Below, one piece after another: positions 23,345 through 32,707 of a DNA stretch of 35,208 bases. Origin of the DNA: Candidatus Kaiserbacteria bacterium RIFCSPLOWO2_01_FULL_51_21 (GTDB lineage: Bacteria > Patescibacteriota > Minisyncoccia > Phycocordibacterales > 2-01-FULL-51-21); the NCBI GenBank assembly GCA_001781435.1, contig MFLV01000022.1, positions 2,490 to 37,697 on the forward strand, in the 5' to 3' direction. Each line of letters opens with the position of its first letter. Within the stretch, counting starts at the first letter, position 1. The notes under the pieces are model-generated. The model was not told where the DNA came from and did no database searches. It worked only from the letters and a program-made list of their open reading frames with translations. The translations under genes and the position numbers were made by a program.

Positions 23345-23812
23345 ATGATTATTAACAAAAAACGAGGCTTCACCCTCATTGAACTTCTCGTCGTCATTGC
23401 GATCATCGGCATCCTTTCCTCAGTGGTGCTCGTCTCGCTCAACAGCGCTCGCAATAAGGGCAATGATGCTAAGGTGAAGGCTCAACTCTCTTCCGCTCGC
23501 GCTGCGGCTGAAATTTATTACGATACCAATAAAAGCTACAGCCCCGCAGGCACCGCAGCCGACAGTTGTGCGGCTGGAATGTTCGCTGACGCTGCTTCCG
23601 GCGTGGCAACGTATGTTAATACTGCAAATTATCCAGCAGGAACTACTATAACGTGCCATCAGGACGCAACCGCGGGTACTTCTGCCACGTCATATTCTAT
23701 GGATGCGAAGTTGAGTACCACTGACGGTGGATATTGGTGCATTGACAATACGGGAGCTTCCCAGAGGAATACTGCCGTACAAGGGGCAGGGGATGTGACG
23801 TGTGCTCCCTAG
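23345..23812 (+). CDS. pilA: Type IV pilin, probable major subunit (paralog 1)
   Basis: 155 aa. The leader MIINKKRG is cut before FTLIELLVVIAIIGILSSVVLVSL (Glu at mature position 5), the class III pilin signal. A small globular domain follows, with four Cys (DSC near 74, ITC, YWC, VTC), suggesting two disulfides. It has its own promoter and a strong terminator and therefore forms a single-gene unit, as expected for the main structural pilin. The next gene but one element (24155) is a close paralog. Confidence 0.93.
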   Translation: MIINKKRGFTLIELLVVIAIIGILSSVVLVSLNSARNKGNDAKVKAQLSSARAAAEIYYDTNKSYSPAGTAADSCAAGMFADAASGVATYVNTANYPAGTTITCHQDATAGTSATSYSMDAKLSTTDGGYWCIDNTGASQRNTAVQGAGDVTCAP

Positions 23813-23834
23813 GCTTCTTAAAGCGAAGGTATAG

Positions 23835-23863
23835 AAAAACCCCGGTGCACCGGGGTTTTTCTA
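23835..23863 (+). terminator. Strong Rho-independent terminator of pilin 1
   Basis: AAAAACCCCGGTGCACCGGGG plus TTTTT: a perfect palindromic 13-bp stem with a T-run right after the pilin stop. Confidence 0.93.
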
Positions 23864-23877
23864 TTGTTCTTATTCAA

Positions 23878-24010
23878 CTCGCAGAAAGTCACGGCCGTGA
23901 GGCCGGATGAATGCGAGGAGAGAGGAAGGGGGAGGGGAGCCTCTGATTAGTGAGGGAAGCTCCCGAGGCAAAGCGTAGGTGGAACAGAGTAGTTTTCCCG
24001 TGGAGCTTCA
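23878..24010 (+). repeat. Palindromic repeat element, copy B (133 bp), with gene-free spacer
   Basis: It opens with CTCGCAGAAAGTCACGGCC, followed by a GTGAGGCCGG remnant of the palindrome, continues with GCGAGGAGAGAGGAAGGGGG (like GCGAGGGGAGACGAAGGGGG in copy A) and ends CCCGTGGAGCTTCA. The first palindrome is partly decayed. The whole 342-bp spacer between the two pilin genes holds this copy, a terminator-like hairpin and the upstream region of the second pilin; no coding signal is seen. Confidence 0.65.
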
Positions 24011-24053
24011 TTGTTGGGGGTGTTAGAACAACAGGGAAGTGCGAATCCTTTTC

Positions 24054-24109
24054 TATCCGCAGAGTACCCCGCCGCTTGCGGCGGGAATAGGACGAGCGGA
24101 TTTTTATTT
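24054..24109 (+). terminator. Large hairpin with T-run downstream of copy B
   Basis: ATCCGC / GCGGAT encloses an inner stem CCCGCCGC-TTGC-GGCGGG, and TTTTTATTT follows. It may terminate transcription into the second pilin, or be part of the repeat's own structure. Confidence 0.55.
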
Positions 24110-24154
24110 CTCTGATATACTGAAGTAAATTAAGAAGTTTAGGCATATAAGCAT

Positions 24155-24628
24155 ATGAACAACTTTCCTAATCGGCGTCAGTTTGGTTTCACCCTCATTG
24201 AACTTCTCGTCATTGTTGCGATCATCGGCATCCTTTCCTCGGTGATAATAATTTTTCTCAATATCGCCCGCAATAAGGGTGATGACGCGAAGGTAAAGAC
24301 CCAACTCTCTTCCGCTCGCGCTACGGCTGAAATTTATTACGATACCAATAAACACTATAGCCCTGTGGGCACCATAGCTGACAGCTGTTCGGTTGGGATG
24401 TTTACTAATACTACGTCAGGTATGAGTGCGTATATGAATACTGCCAATTACCCGGCAGGAACGACGATAACGTGCCACCATAACGCAACCGCAGGCGCTT
24501 CTGCCTCAGCATATTCTATAGATGCGAAGCTGAGCACTACTGACGGCGGATACTGGTGCATTGATAACACGGGAGTTTCTAAGAGGAATACTACCGTACA
24601 AGGGGCGGGGGATGTGACGTGTAAGTAA
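24155..24628 (+). CDS. Type IV pilin, paralog 2
   Basis: 157 aa, with leader MNNFPNRRQFG cut before FTLIELLVIVAIIGILSS. The globular domain matches pilin 1 over nearly its full length (NKGDDAKVKTQLSSARATAEIYYDTNK, NTANYPAGTTITCH, STTDGGYWCIDNTG), with changes concentrated in the middle segment (about residues 70-85) and all four Cys kept. It is a recent tandem duplicate. A TATACT box at about 24117 may serve as promoter. It is 16 nt from pilD, so it likely leads the pilD-minor pilin operon. Confidence 0.92.
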   Translation: MNNFPNRRQFGFTLIELLVIVAIIGILSSVIIIFLNIARNKGDDAKVKTQLSSARATAEIYYDTNKHYSPVGTIADSCSVGMFTNTTSGMSAYMNTANYPAGTTITCHHNATAGASASAYSIDAKLSTTDGGYWCIDNTGVSKRNTTVQGAGDVTCK

Positions 24629-24644
24629 ACGGTAGAAAAAAGTA

Positions 24645-25439
24645 ATGTACATCGCTCTTGGTATTTTTTTATTCTGTCTCGGTGCCTGCATCGGGAGCTT
24701 TCTAAATGTGGTCGTGCTCCGTTACAATACCGGACGCTCTCTAAGCGGCCGGTCGGGATGTTTTTCTTGCGGGCATACCCTTGGTTTTTTTGATTTGGTG
24801 CCGGTGCTCTCGTTTCTTTTTTCTTCCGGACGGTGCCGCTACTGCAACTCGAGCATCTCCCTTCAATACCCCCTTGTCGAGAGTGCGGTCGGAGTGCTCT
24901 TTCTTGTGCTGTACCTCAAAGGGTTCCCGTTTCTTTTGGGCATCTATCTCGCTGTAATTTTTTCTCTTCTTACGGTAATTCTGGTCTATGATATCCGGCA
25001 TAAGATTATCCCCGATCCTTTCGTATATGCTTTTATCGCTCTCTCCGCTCTTTCTCTCGGTATAGATTTTGATACGGTCACGGTCAGTACCCCGACCCTC
25101 TGGCACGCTCTTGCCGGCCCAGTTCTTTTCATGCCGTTTTTTATTCTCTGGTTCGTTTCAAAAGGCACGTGGCTTGGTCTCGGTGACGGTAAGCTCGCCT
25201 GGGGAGTGGGGTGGCTTCTCGGTCTCTCAGGGGGCACCACAGCACTTCTCATCGGCGTTTGGATTGGTGCGGTGCTGAGCATTGCACTATTACTTGGACA
25301 ATCTTGGTTGTTTCGCGGAGGAAAGCGTCTTACAATGAAAAGTGAAATGCCCTTTGCGCCGTTTATGATCCTTGGTCTCGTGCTGGTACTTTTTTTAGAT
25401 ATTAATTTTTACTCCCTTCTTTCGATCTTCTCATTTTAA
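24645..25439 (+). CDS. pilD: Prepilin peptidase/N-methyltransferase PilD
   Basis: The 264-aa membrane aspartyl protease removes prepilin leaders and methylates the new N-terminus. It has GACIGSFLNVVVLR (about 10-23), the zinc cysteines CFSCGHTL and CRYCNSSIS (about 38-66), YPLVESAVGVLF, catalytic Asp in VYDIRHKIIPDP (about 114-125) and the second Asp in GLGDGKLAWGVGWLLG. Multiple hydrophobic helices follow. Length is usual. It serves the pilins on both sides. Confidence 0.95.
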   Translation: MYIALGIFLFCLGACIGSFLNVVVLRYNTGRSLSGRSGCFSCGHTLGFFDLVPVLSFLFSSGRCRYCNSSISLQYPLVESAVGVLFLVLYLKGFPFLLGIYLAVIFSLLTVILVYDIRHKIIPDPFVYAFIALSALSLGIDFDTVTVSTPTLWHALAGPVLFMPFFILWFVSKGTWLGLGDGKLAWGVGWLLGLSGGTTALLIGVWIGAVLSIALLLGQSWLFRGGKRLTMKSEMPFAPFMILGLVLVLFLDINFYSLLSIFSF

Positions 25440-25450
25440 TATCTTTCCGA

Positions 25451-26131
25451 ATGAACTTTCTAAGACATACAGACGATACCGGGTGTACTAATCGTAGGCT
25501 CACTTCGCGCCGCTTTTCCATGCGGGAAAGCGGCGCTGGGTTTTCCCTCGTCGAGCTCATGGTGGTAATTGGTTTGGTCACCGCAATTTCGGCTGTTATT
25601 CTTTTCAACCAAAGCGCGTTCCAAAACAGCATTCTTCTCGGAAACCTTGTCTATGATGTTGCGATTTCGGTCCGGGAAGCGCAGACTTATGGCATCAGCA
25701 CGCGCGGCACATCGGCGTCTCTTTTTACCTCAGCGTACGGCATACACTTCAGCTCTAACACCAATACGACACAAGTACCGAGTATCATCTCCTACCTGTT
25801 GTTTGCTGACATCGCCGCAGATGATGGCCTCTACGTATCGGGGGCTGATCAGCCGGTTCGGACACTTTCGATTCAAAGCGGCTATAAAATTGAAAAACTA
25901 TGTATGACTATCTCTCCAAACCCGGAGGAGTGCTCTGTGCCAGGCGGACAGGTATGGATCGCCGATGTCAGTTTCAAGCGCCCGTACCCGGACGCGCGCA
26001 TCAAGGTAGATCCGGGAACAGGATTTGTTGTTGCGACGGGCCTGAAAGTTGTTCTTAAGTCACCGAAGGGTGACACGCGGTATGTTGAAATTCTCCAAAC
26101 GGGCCAGCTGTCCATTCAACAGCATCTGTAA
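25451..26131 (+). CDS. Prepilin-like protein (FimT/GspH-type minor pilin)
   Basis: 226 aa with prepilin signal GAGFSLVELMVVIGLVTAISAVILF, followed by the GspH-like pattern NLVYDVAISVREAQTYGIST typical of FimT-class minor pilins, and a Cys pair in the C-terminal part (KLCMTIS, EECSVPG). Two starts are possible: ATG 25451 gives a 30-residue leader, while ATG 25520 gives MRESGAG, a normal short leader; that second ATG lies in the loop of a 13-bp hairpin. It is 11 nt from pilD and 1 nt from the next minor pilin. A role in pilus tip initiation is inferred. Confidence 0.85.
   Translation: MNFLRHTDDTGCTNRRLTSRRFSMRESGAGFSLVELMVVIGLVTAISAVILFNQSAFQNSILLGNLVYDVAISVREAQTYGISTRGTSASLFTSAYGIHFSSNTNTTQVPSIISYLLFADIAADDGLYVSGADQPVRTLSIQSGYKIEKLCMTISPNPEECSVPGGQVWIADVSFKRPYPDARIKVDPGTGFVVATGLKVVLKSPKGDTRYVEILQTGQLSIQQHL
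25507..25536 (+). repeat. 13-bp hairpin with ATG in its loop
   Basis: GCGCCGCTTTTCC / GGGAAAGCGGCGC (one G-U wobble) encloses ATGC. The ATG is the alternative start of the minor pilin gene. Confidence 0.6.
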
Positions 26132-26132
26132 T

Positions 26133-26675
26133 ATGAAACGGGCATATCAGAACCGAGCCTTCACGTTGGTTGAGCTTTTAGTGTCAGTCGGGATATTTTC
26201 CCTCGTCATGCTTATGGCAGTGAGCTCGCTTCTTTCTCTTGTTGATGTTGACCGCAAAGCTCAGTCAATGAAATCCGTCATGAACAATCTCAACTTCGCC
26301 ATGGAAAGTATGTCGCGGGAAATCAAGACGGGACAATTTTTCGAAAGCGTTGACAACTACACGTTCACCTATGACGATCGCCAGGGTAGGAAAGTAACTT
26401 ATTCGCTTCCGGAACATCAGATTTTACGGTCAATCGACGGCGGATTTCCCGTGCCGCTCACGGCGTCGGAAGTGGTGGTTGAAAACAGAGACCTCGGTAT
26501 CCCGCTTTTTTCTCTCGTGGGGGAAAATTGTAAGCAGGGCTCCGGTGATGTCCAGCAGCCCTATGTGCTTATTCGCATCAAGGGGAATATGAAGTTTTCA
26601 GAAAAAATAAAATCCTCGTTCAGCGTACAAACCACCGCCTCACAACGGATTTTTGATTTACCCACCTGCATATGA
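26133..26675 (+). CDS. Prepilin-like minor pilin (PilW/GspJ-type)
   Basis: 180 aa, with leader MKRAYQNRA before FTLVELLVSVGIFSLVMLMAVSSLL. The track ORF starts 28 codons upstream; ATG 26133 is chosen because it yields the normal leader and lies 1 nt after the preceding stop. The middle has the MKSVMNNLNFAMESMSREIKTG stretch found in PilW/GspJ-like proteins. Two Cys (GENCK, LPTC). It is translationally coupled to both neighbours; its stop overlaps the next start by 4 nt. Confidence 0.88.
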   Translation: MKRAYQNRAFTLVELLVSVGIFSLVMLMAVSSLLSLVDVDRKAQSMKSVMNNLNFAMESMSREIKTGQFFESVDNYTFTYDDRQGRKVTYSLPEHQILRSIDGGFPVPLTASEVVVENRDLGIPLFSLVGENCKQGSGDVQQPYVLIRIKGNMKFSEKIKSSFSVQTTASQRIFDLPTCI

Positions 26676-27199
26676 AACCGGAAAAATCAAAAAATAGCGG
26701 ATTCACTCTGGTAGAGATGCTCGTTGCGATTATGGTGCTTTCTCTTGCGGTGGCGGGCCCCCTTACCGTGGTGAGTAAAGGCATTTCAAATACGGCGTAT
26801 GCGAGAGATCAGATTACCGCGGTGTTTCTTGCTCAGGAAGGAATGGAGGCGGTGCGTAATCTGCGGGATAGTAACGGGCTTGCCGGCGCCCCATGGCTTC
26901 AACAGTTTGACTCTTGTGCGGCCGCTGATTGCGGTATCAATATTATCGGCTCACCGCCCGCGATAACCGTGAATACCTGCTCAGCGCTTGGGAACTGCCT
27001 CCTCTATTACAATGACTCCATTGGATTGTATAACCACCAAACCGCAGGCACGGAACCGGCGCGTTTTTCCCGCAGCTTCCGGCTCGTACCCGTTGATGAA
27101 AAAGAGGCTCGGCTTACGGTTACCGTCTCGTGGCAAACGAACGCGGTTCTTCCGTCTCGGACATTCACGGTTACAACAGAGCTTTTAAATTGGCAATGA
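26672..27199 (+). CDS. Prepilin-like minor pilin (PilV/GspI-type)
   Basis: 175 aa, with leader MKPEKSKNSG before FTLVEMLVAIMVLSLAVAGPLTVVS. The following AYARDQITAVFLAQEGMEAVRNLRDSN is characteristic of PilV/GspI-class minor pilins. Four Cys in the C-terminal part (SCAAADC, TCSALGNC). It overlaps the previous gene through ATGA, which shows translational coupling. Confidence 0.88.
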   Translation: MKPEKSKNSGFTLVEMLVAIMVLSLAVAGPLTVVSKGISNTAYARDQITAVFLAQEGMEAVRNLRDSNGLAGAPWLQQFDSCAAADCGINIIGSPPAITVNTCSALGNCLLYYNDSIGLYNHQTAGTEPARFSRSFRLVPVDEKEARLTVTVSWQTNAVLPSRTFTVTTELLNWQ

Positions 27200-27238
27200 G
27201 GATAGCTTCTAACTGTTAGCTTCGTTAGCTTTAGAAAA

Positions 27239-27820
27239 ATGTATTACAAAAAAAATAAAAAATCAAAAACTGAGCATATTCAGGCTAACGAAGCTAAAAG
27301 CTATAGACGAAGAGCTTCCTCTGGCTTTGCAATGCTTTTTGCGGTGTTCATCGCGGGACTCATGACTTCCATTGCGCTTGCGATTTTCAATATCACGGTA
27401 AAAGAAATTGCGCTTGCGGGCACCGGAAGGGAGTCCCAGTTTGCGTTTTATGCGGCAGATGCTGGATGGGAGTGTGCTTCCTATTGGGATATAAAAGGCG
27501 GGTCGTTCATGGACCCGCCTTCAAGCGGTATCTTTTGTAATTCCCGTGACGTCGCTGCCCGTCCGTGGATTGTCACTGTTGATCCCGCTGCGGAGTCAAC
27601 CACAACAAAATTTATTGTTGATTTCCCGGTTGCAGATGGGAACGTGTATTGTGCCGAGGTTACCGTGAAAAAACAAAACCTTGGCGGGGGTAAACGTTCA
27701 ACCGTTGTCGAGTCGCGCGGCTATAACGGCGGATACCGCGATAACAGCGCACCAGCTCCGGACGATTGCCTCGGCGAGGCGCCGAACAAAGTTGAACGGG
27801 GTCTCAGGACGAATTCTTGA
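27239..27820 (+). CDS. PilX/GspK-like minor pilin
   Basis: 193 aa. After a basic 29-residue N-terminus, SSGFAMLFAVFIAGLMTSIALAIFNITVKEIALAGTGRESQFAFYAADAGWECA matches the N-terminal domain of PilX-type proteins, including the Glu-Ser-rich AADAG region, though the normal Glu5 is replaced. Cys residues may pair in the C-terminal domain. The N-terminal codons for QANEAKSYRR overlap the AGCTTTTAGCTTC repeat, so this leader has grown through repeat insertion or the true start is uncertain. It is last of the minor pilin operon. Confidence 0.75.
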   Translation: MYYKKNKKSKTEHIQANEAKSYRRRASSGFAMLFAVFIAGLMTSIALAIFNITVKEIALAGTGRESQFAFYAADAGWECASYWDIKGGSFMDPPSSGIFCNSRDVAARPWIVTVDPAAESTTTKFIVDFPVADGNVYCAEVTVKKQNLGGGKRSTVVESRGYNGGYRDNSAPAPDDCLGEAPNKVERGLRTNS

Positions 27821-27870
27821 TATTTATCTACTAGCCTTTTGCAAAAATGCCTCAAAGGCGATGTTTTTTG

Positions 27871-30067
<2,197 letters not shown>

Positions 30068-30071
30068 CGAC

Positions 30072-30362
30072 ATGATTGACCGCAATACCATCGAAAAACT
30101 TGCAGGGCTTTCCCGCATTAAGATTTCTGAAAAAGAAAGTGCGGCTCTTGCTGAAGACCTTGAGCGTATTGTCGCGTATGTCTCCCAGGTGACTGAGGCT
30201 TCGGCCGAAACTCCCACGCCTATAAAACCCATGATGCACAATGTCTTGCGTGAAGATAAGGAGCCGCATGCGCCCGGTATCTTTACCGAAGCATTACTTA
30301 CGCAAGCGCCGGCGACAGTACGCGCTCTGGTGAAAGTGAAAAAAATCATTGCTCAAGACTGA
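30072..30362 (+). CDS. gatC: Asp-tRNA(Asn)/Glu-tRNA(Gln) amidotransferase subunit C
   Basis: The 96-aa GatC protein stabilises GatA and the GatAB complex that amidates mischarged tRNAs. It starts MIDRNTIEKLAGLSRIKISEKE, has the family helix pattern ALAEDLERIVAYVSQVTE and the conserved middle MMHNVLREDKEPHAPG. The 170-aa track ORF runs back into ligA and is trimmed. Its stop TGA overlaps gatA ATG by one base (TGATG), so the two are translationally coupled. GatB is not in this window. Confidence 0.93.
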   Translation: MIDRNTIEKLAGLSRIKISEKESAALAEDLERIVAYVSQVTEASAETPTPIKPMMHNVLREDKEPHAPGIFTEALLTQAPATVRALVKVKKIIAQD

Positions 30363-31777
30363 TGACCATTGAGACAAAACAGCTAACGGTTGCCCGTGCA
30401 GCAAAAGCGCTCAAAGCGCGGGAGTTTAGTGCGGTTGAGCTCACCGAACAATTTCTAGAAAACATTACTGCGGAAAATCCCAATCTCAACGCGTATCTTG
30501 AAATCTTTGAAGATTCTCTGGAGCAGGCAAAGCATGCTGACGAGATCCTTGGCCGCGGAGAAGGAGGCGTCCTTACCGGCATTCCGATTGCGGTGAAGGA
30601 CAATATTTTAATTGAAGGGAAGATTGCTTCCGCCGCATCGAAAATGCTTGAAAATTATCGCGCCGCGTATGATGCCACAGTTATTCGCAAACTTAAGGAA
30701 CAAGGCGCAGTTTTTTTGGGGCGAACCAACATGGATGAATTTGCGATGGGAGGCTCTACAGAAAATTCCGCGTTTGGTGCCACAAAGAATCCCCATGATA
30801 CAGAACGTGTCGCGGGAGGCACATCGGGAGGATCAGCCGCCGCTGTTGCCGCTGATATGACACTCGCGGCGCTTGGCTCGGATACCGGCGGCTCAGTGCG
30901 TCAGCCAGCGAGCTTTTGCGGCGTAGTCGGGTTAAAACCGACCTACGGCGCAGTTTCTCGTTTTGGACTTATTGCGACTGTATCTTCTTTTGATCAAATC
31001 GGACCTCTCACCAAAACAGTTGAAGACGCCGGACTCATGTTCGGTCTCATTTCGGGAATTGATCCAAAGGACTCAACGACGCTTTTGGACGAGTCGCGCC
31101 AAACCTCTGAGAAAGAAAAAATGACTGTTGGCATACCGCGACACCTTTTCAAAGAGGGTGTCGACGCTGGGGTGCTCCAAGCCTTTGAGAAAATGGCTAA
31201 AAAGCTTTCCGACAGAGGCCACCGAATTGTAGACATTGAACTTCCTTCCATCTCGTACGCTCTTTCCTGTTATTACGTCATTAATTTTGCTGAGATTTCA
31301 TCAAATCTAGCCCGTTTTGACGGAGTGCGTTATGGTCTCCACGTTGACGGGATTGATCTCTTAGGCGACTATACGAAAACACGGGGTGCGGGTTTTGGCA
31401 CGGAAGTGCGCCGTCGTATTCTTTTGGGTACCTATGTGCTCTCTGCCGGCTACTATGACGCCTATTACGGCAAAGCGAACACGGTACGGCAACGTATCAC
31501 GAATGATTTTCTCGATGCTTTCAAAACGGTCGATTGTATTGCGACTCCAACAACACCCTTTCCTGCCTTTCGGTTCGGAGAAAAAAATGACCCACTTGCT
31601 ATGTATGCCGCAGATATCTTTACCGTGCCTGCCAATCTCACAGGAATGCCGGCGCTCTCCGTGCCAATGGATCCAGTTGTTCGCGACGGAGCGACACTAC
31701 CGGTTGGTTTTCAACTTACGGCACCTCACCGAGGAGAGCCGGCGCTCTTTCACTTAGGGAAGATTCTCGAGATATAA
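30362..31777 (+). CDS. gatA: Asp-tRNA(Asn)/Glu-tRNA(Gln) amidotransferase subunit A
   Basis: The 471-aa amidase subunit releases ammonia from glutamine. The amidase signature is complete: GIPIAVKDNI with catalytic Lys (about 79), GGTSGGSAAAVAAD (about 152-165), and GSDTGGSVRQPASFCG with the nucleophile Ser (about 178). The conserved KPTYGAVSRFGL is also present. Length is normal. A membrane protein gene follows after 2 nt and may be in the same operon. Confidence 0.96.
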   Translation: MTIETKQLTVARAAKALKAREFSAVELTEQFLENITAENPNLNAYLEIFEDSLEQAKHADEILGRGEGGVLTGIPIAVKDNILIEGKIASAASKMLENYRAAYDATVIRKLKEQGAVFLGRTNMDEFAMGGSTENSAFGATKNPHDTERVAGGTSGGSAAAVAADMTLAALGSDTGGSVRQPASFCGVVGLKPTYGAVSRFGLIATVSSFDQIGPLTKTVEDAGLMFGLISGIDPKDSTTLLDESRQTSEKEKMTVGIPRHLFKEGVDAGVLQAFEKMAKKLSDRGHRIVDIELPSISYALSCYYVINFAEISSNLARFDGVRYGLHVDGIDLLGDYTKTRGAGFGTEVRRRILLGTYVLSAGYYDAYYGKANTVRQRITNDFLDAFKTVDCIATPTTPFPAFRFGEKNDPLAMYAADIFTVPANLTGMPALSVPMDPVVRDGATLPVGFQLTAPHRGEPALFHLGKILEI

Positions 31778-31779
31778 CC

Positions 31780-32349
31780 ATGGACATTCGATTTCTCAAT
31801 CTCGAGTATCTGTTTCTCCTTATTTATAATCTGCTTACCGGGCAGCATGAGACAAGCATTCCGGGGCATCTCTTAGAGTATTGGGAGACCTATAAAATCA
31901 TAGCCACCTTCCTTACGCTCTTTCTTGCCACCGGGATCATCTATTGCGTGGTTCGCATCTTTCAAATTCGTAAAGAGGAGCGCGCCGAGCTCGGCATTAT
32001 TTTCAAACCCGTAACTTCAGAAGAAAAGCAAAATACCGACTGGGAGCGGATCCTTGAGCATAGCAAGTCGGATAACCCCAATGACTGGAAACAGGCGATT
32101 ATTGATGCCGACGTCTTGCTTGAAAAAATGGTGGATGTCATGGGGTATCGTGGCGAAAATCTGGGTGAAAAGCTGAAGCAGATCGAACAAAGCGATTTCA
32201 AAAATCTCGACAATGCGTGGGAAGCGCACAAGGTACGTAACCAAATTGCGCATGCCGGCTCGAACTTTGTGCTTACGGAGAGAGAAGCGCGGCGCGTTAT
32301 TGATCTGTACCGTCAGGCGTTTGAAGAGTTCAAGTTTTTGGAGAATTAA
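31780..32349 (+). CDS. Membrane-anchored protein with HEPN-like RNxxxH motif
   Basis: 189 aa. Hydrophobic N-terminal segments (about 10-22 and 42-64) are followed by a cytoplasmic helical domain (about 95-189). Within it, KVRNQIAHAG (about 151-160) fits the R-N-x3-H signature of HEPN nucleases and HEPN-like helical bundles. The 3' helix VIDLYRQAFEEFKFLEN is consistent. The start is 2 nt after gatA and there is a strong terminator downstream. No known family is identified; the HEPN link rests on the motif and helical context only. A non-catalytic helical role remains possible. Confidence 0.75.
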   Translation: MDIRFLNLEYLFLLIYNLLTGQHETSIPGHLLEYWETYKIIATFLTLFLATGIIYCVVRIFQIRKEERAELGIIFKPVTSEEKQNTDWERILEHSKSDNPNDWKQAIIDADVLLEKMVDVMGYRGENLGEKLKQIEQSDFKNLDNAWEAHKVRNQIAHAGSNFVLTEREARRVIDLYRQAFEEFKFLEN

Positions 32350-32350
32350 A

Positions 32351-32381
32351 ACAAAAACACCGCCTGCGGCGGTGTTTTTGT
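32351..32381 (+). terminator. Strong Rho-independent terminator
   Basis: AAAAACACCGCC-TGC-GGCGGTGTTTTT directly follows the membrane protein gene and ends the gatC-gatA transcription unit. It also faces the minus-strand initiator tRNA. Confidence 0.93.
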
Positions 32382-32387
32382 TGCTTG

Positions 32388-32417
32388 CTCGCACTGAGCG
32401 AGCGAAGCGAGTCGAAG
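32388..32417. repeat. GC-rich GAGCGAGCGAAGCGAG palindromic tract
   Basis: GCTCGCACTGAGCGAGCGAAGCGAGTC contains overlapping GCTCGC/GCGAGC palindromes next to the initiator tRNA. A related tract, CGCTCACTTCGTTCGC, lies near tRNA-Ser at 14775. Confidence 0.4.
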
Positions 32418-32419
32418 TG

Positions 32420-32490
32420 TTGCGGGGCCGGGATTTGCACCCGGGACTTCAGGTTATGAGCCTGACGAGATACTACTCCTCCACCCCGCT
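32420..32490 (-). tRNA. Initiator tRNA-fMet(CAU)
   Basis: On the minus strand AGCGGGG TG GAGG...TCTC G TCAGG CTCATAA CCTGA AGTC CCGGG TGCAAAT CCCGG CCCCGC A A. The acceptor has an unpaired A1-A72, as the 1-72 mismatch of initiator tRNAs, with GCGGGG / CCCCGC below. The anticodon stem near the loop is AGG / CCT in place of the canonical GGG / CCC. The T-loop is TGCAAAT with G at position 55 and not U. CCA is not encoded. The overall string strongly resembles the E. coli initiator. Confidence 0.88.
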
Positions 32491-32598
32491 GTCTTGGAGA
32501 TACCGTAACATTCTACACAAAAAATAATTTTTCGCAATGGAAACGCCCGCTGGAATTTTTGCGTTTCGTGCTAAAAATGCTATCGTAATTTTGTTTTC

Positions 32599-32669
32599 GC
32601 CGGTGTAGTTCAATGGTAGAACGAAGGACTCATAAGCCTTAAACAGAGGTCCGATTCCTCTCACCGGCA
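32599..32669 (+). tRNA. tRNA-Met(CAU), elongator
   Basis: GCCGGTG TA GTTC AATGGTAG AAC G AAGGA CTCATAA GCCTT AAACA GAGG and acceptor CACCGGC, discriminator A. The anticodon is CAT. The 1-72 pair is G-C, so it is not an initiator; with tRNA-Ile(UAU) present it is read as elongator Met, but a lysidine-type tRNA-Ile2 cannot be excluded. The last anticodon-stem pair is an A-G mismatch and the T-loop is TCCGATT, with C at position 55. Confidence 0.85.
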
Positions 32670-32707
32670 TCTGGAACTTTTTCTCCGCGGTAGAGTTGTA
32701 AATATTG

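Noticed and set aside
23889-24146. 85-aa minus-strand ORF in the pilin spacer
   Set aside because: Translates the repeat element; no SD or -10 box and low-complexity Arg/Pro composition.
25069-25278. 69-aa ORF inside pilD
   Set aside because: Alternate frame of pilD without any start signal.
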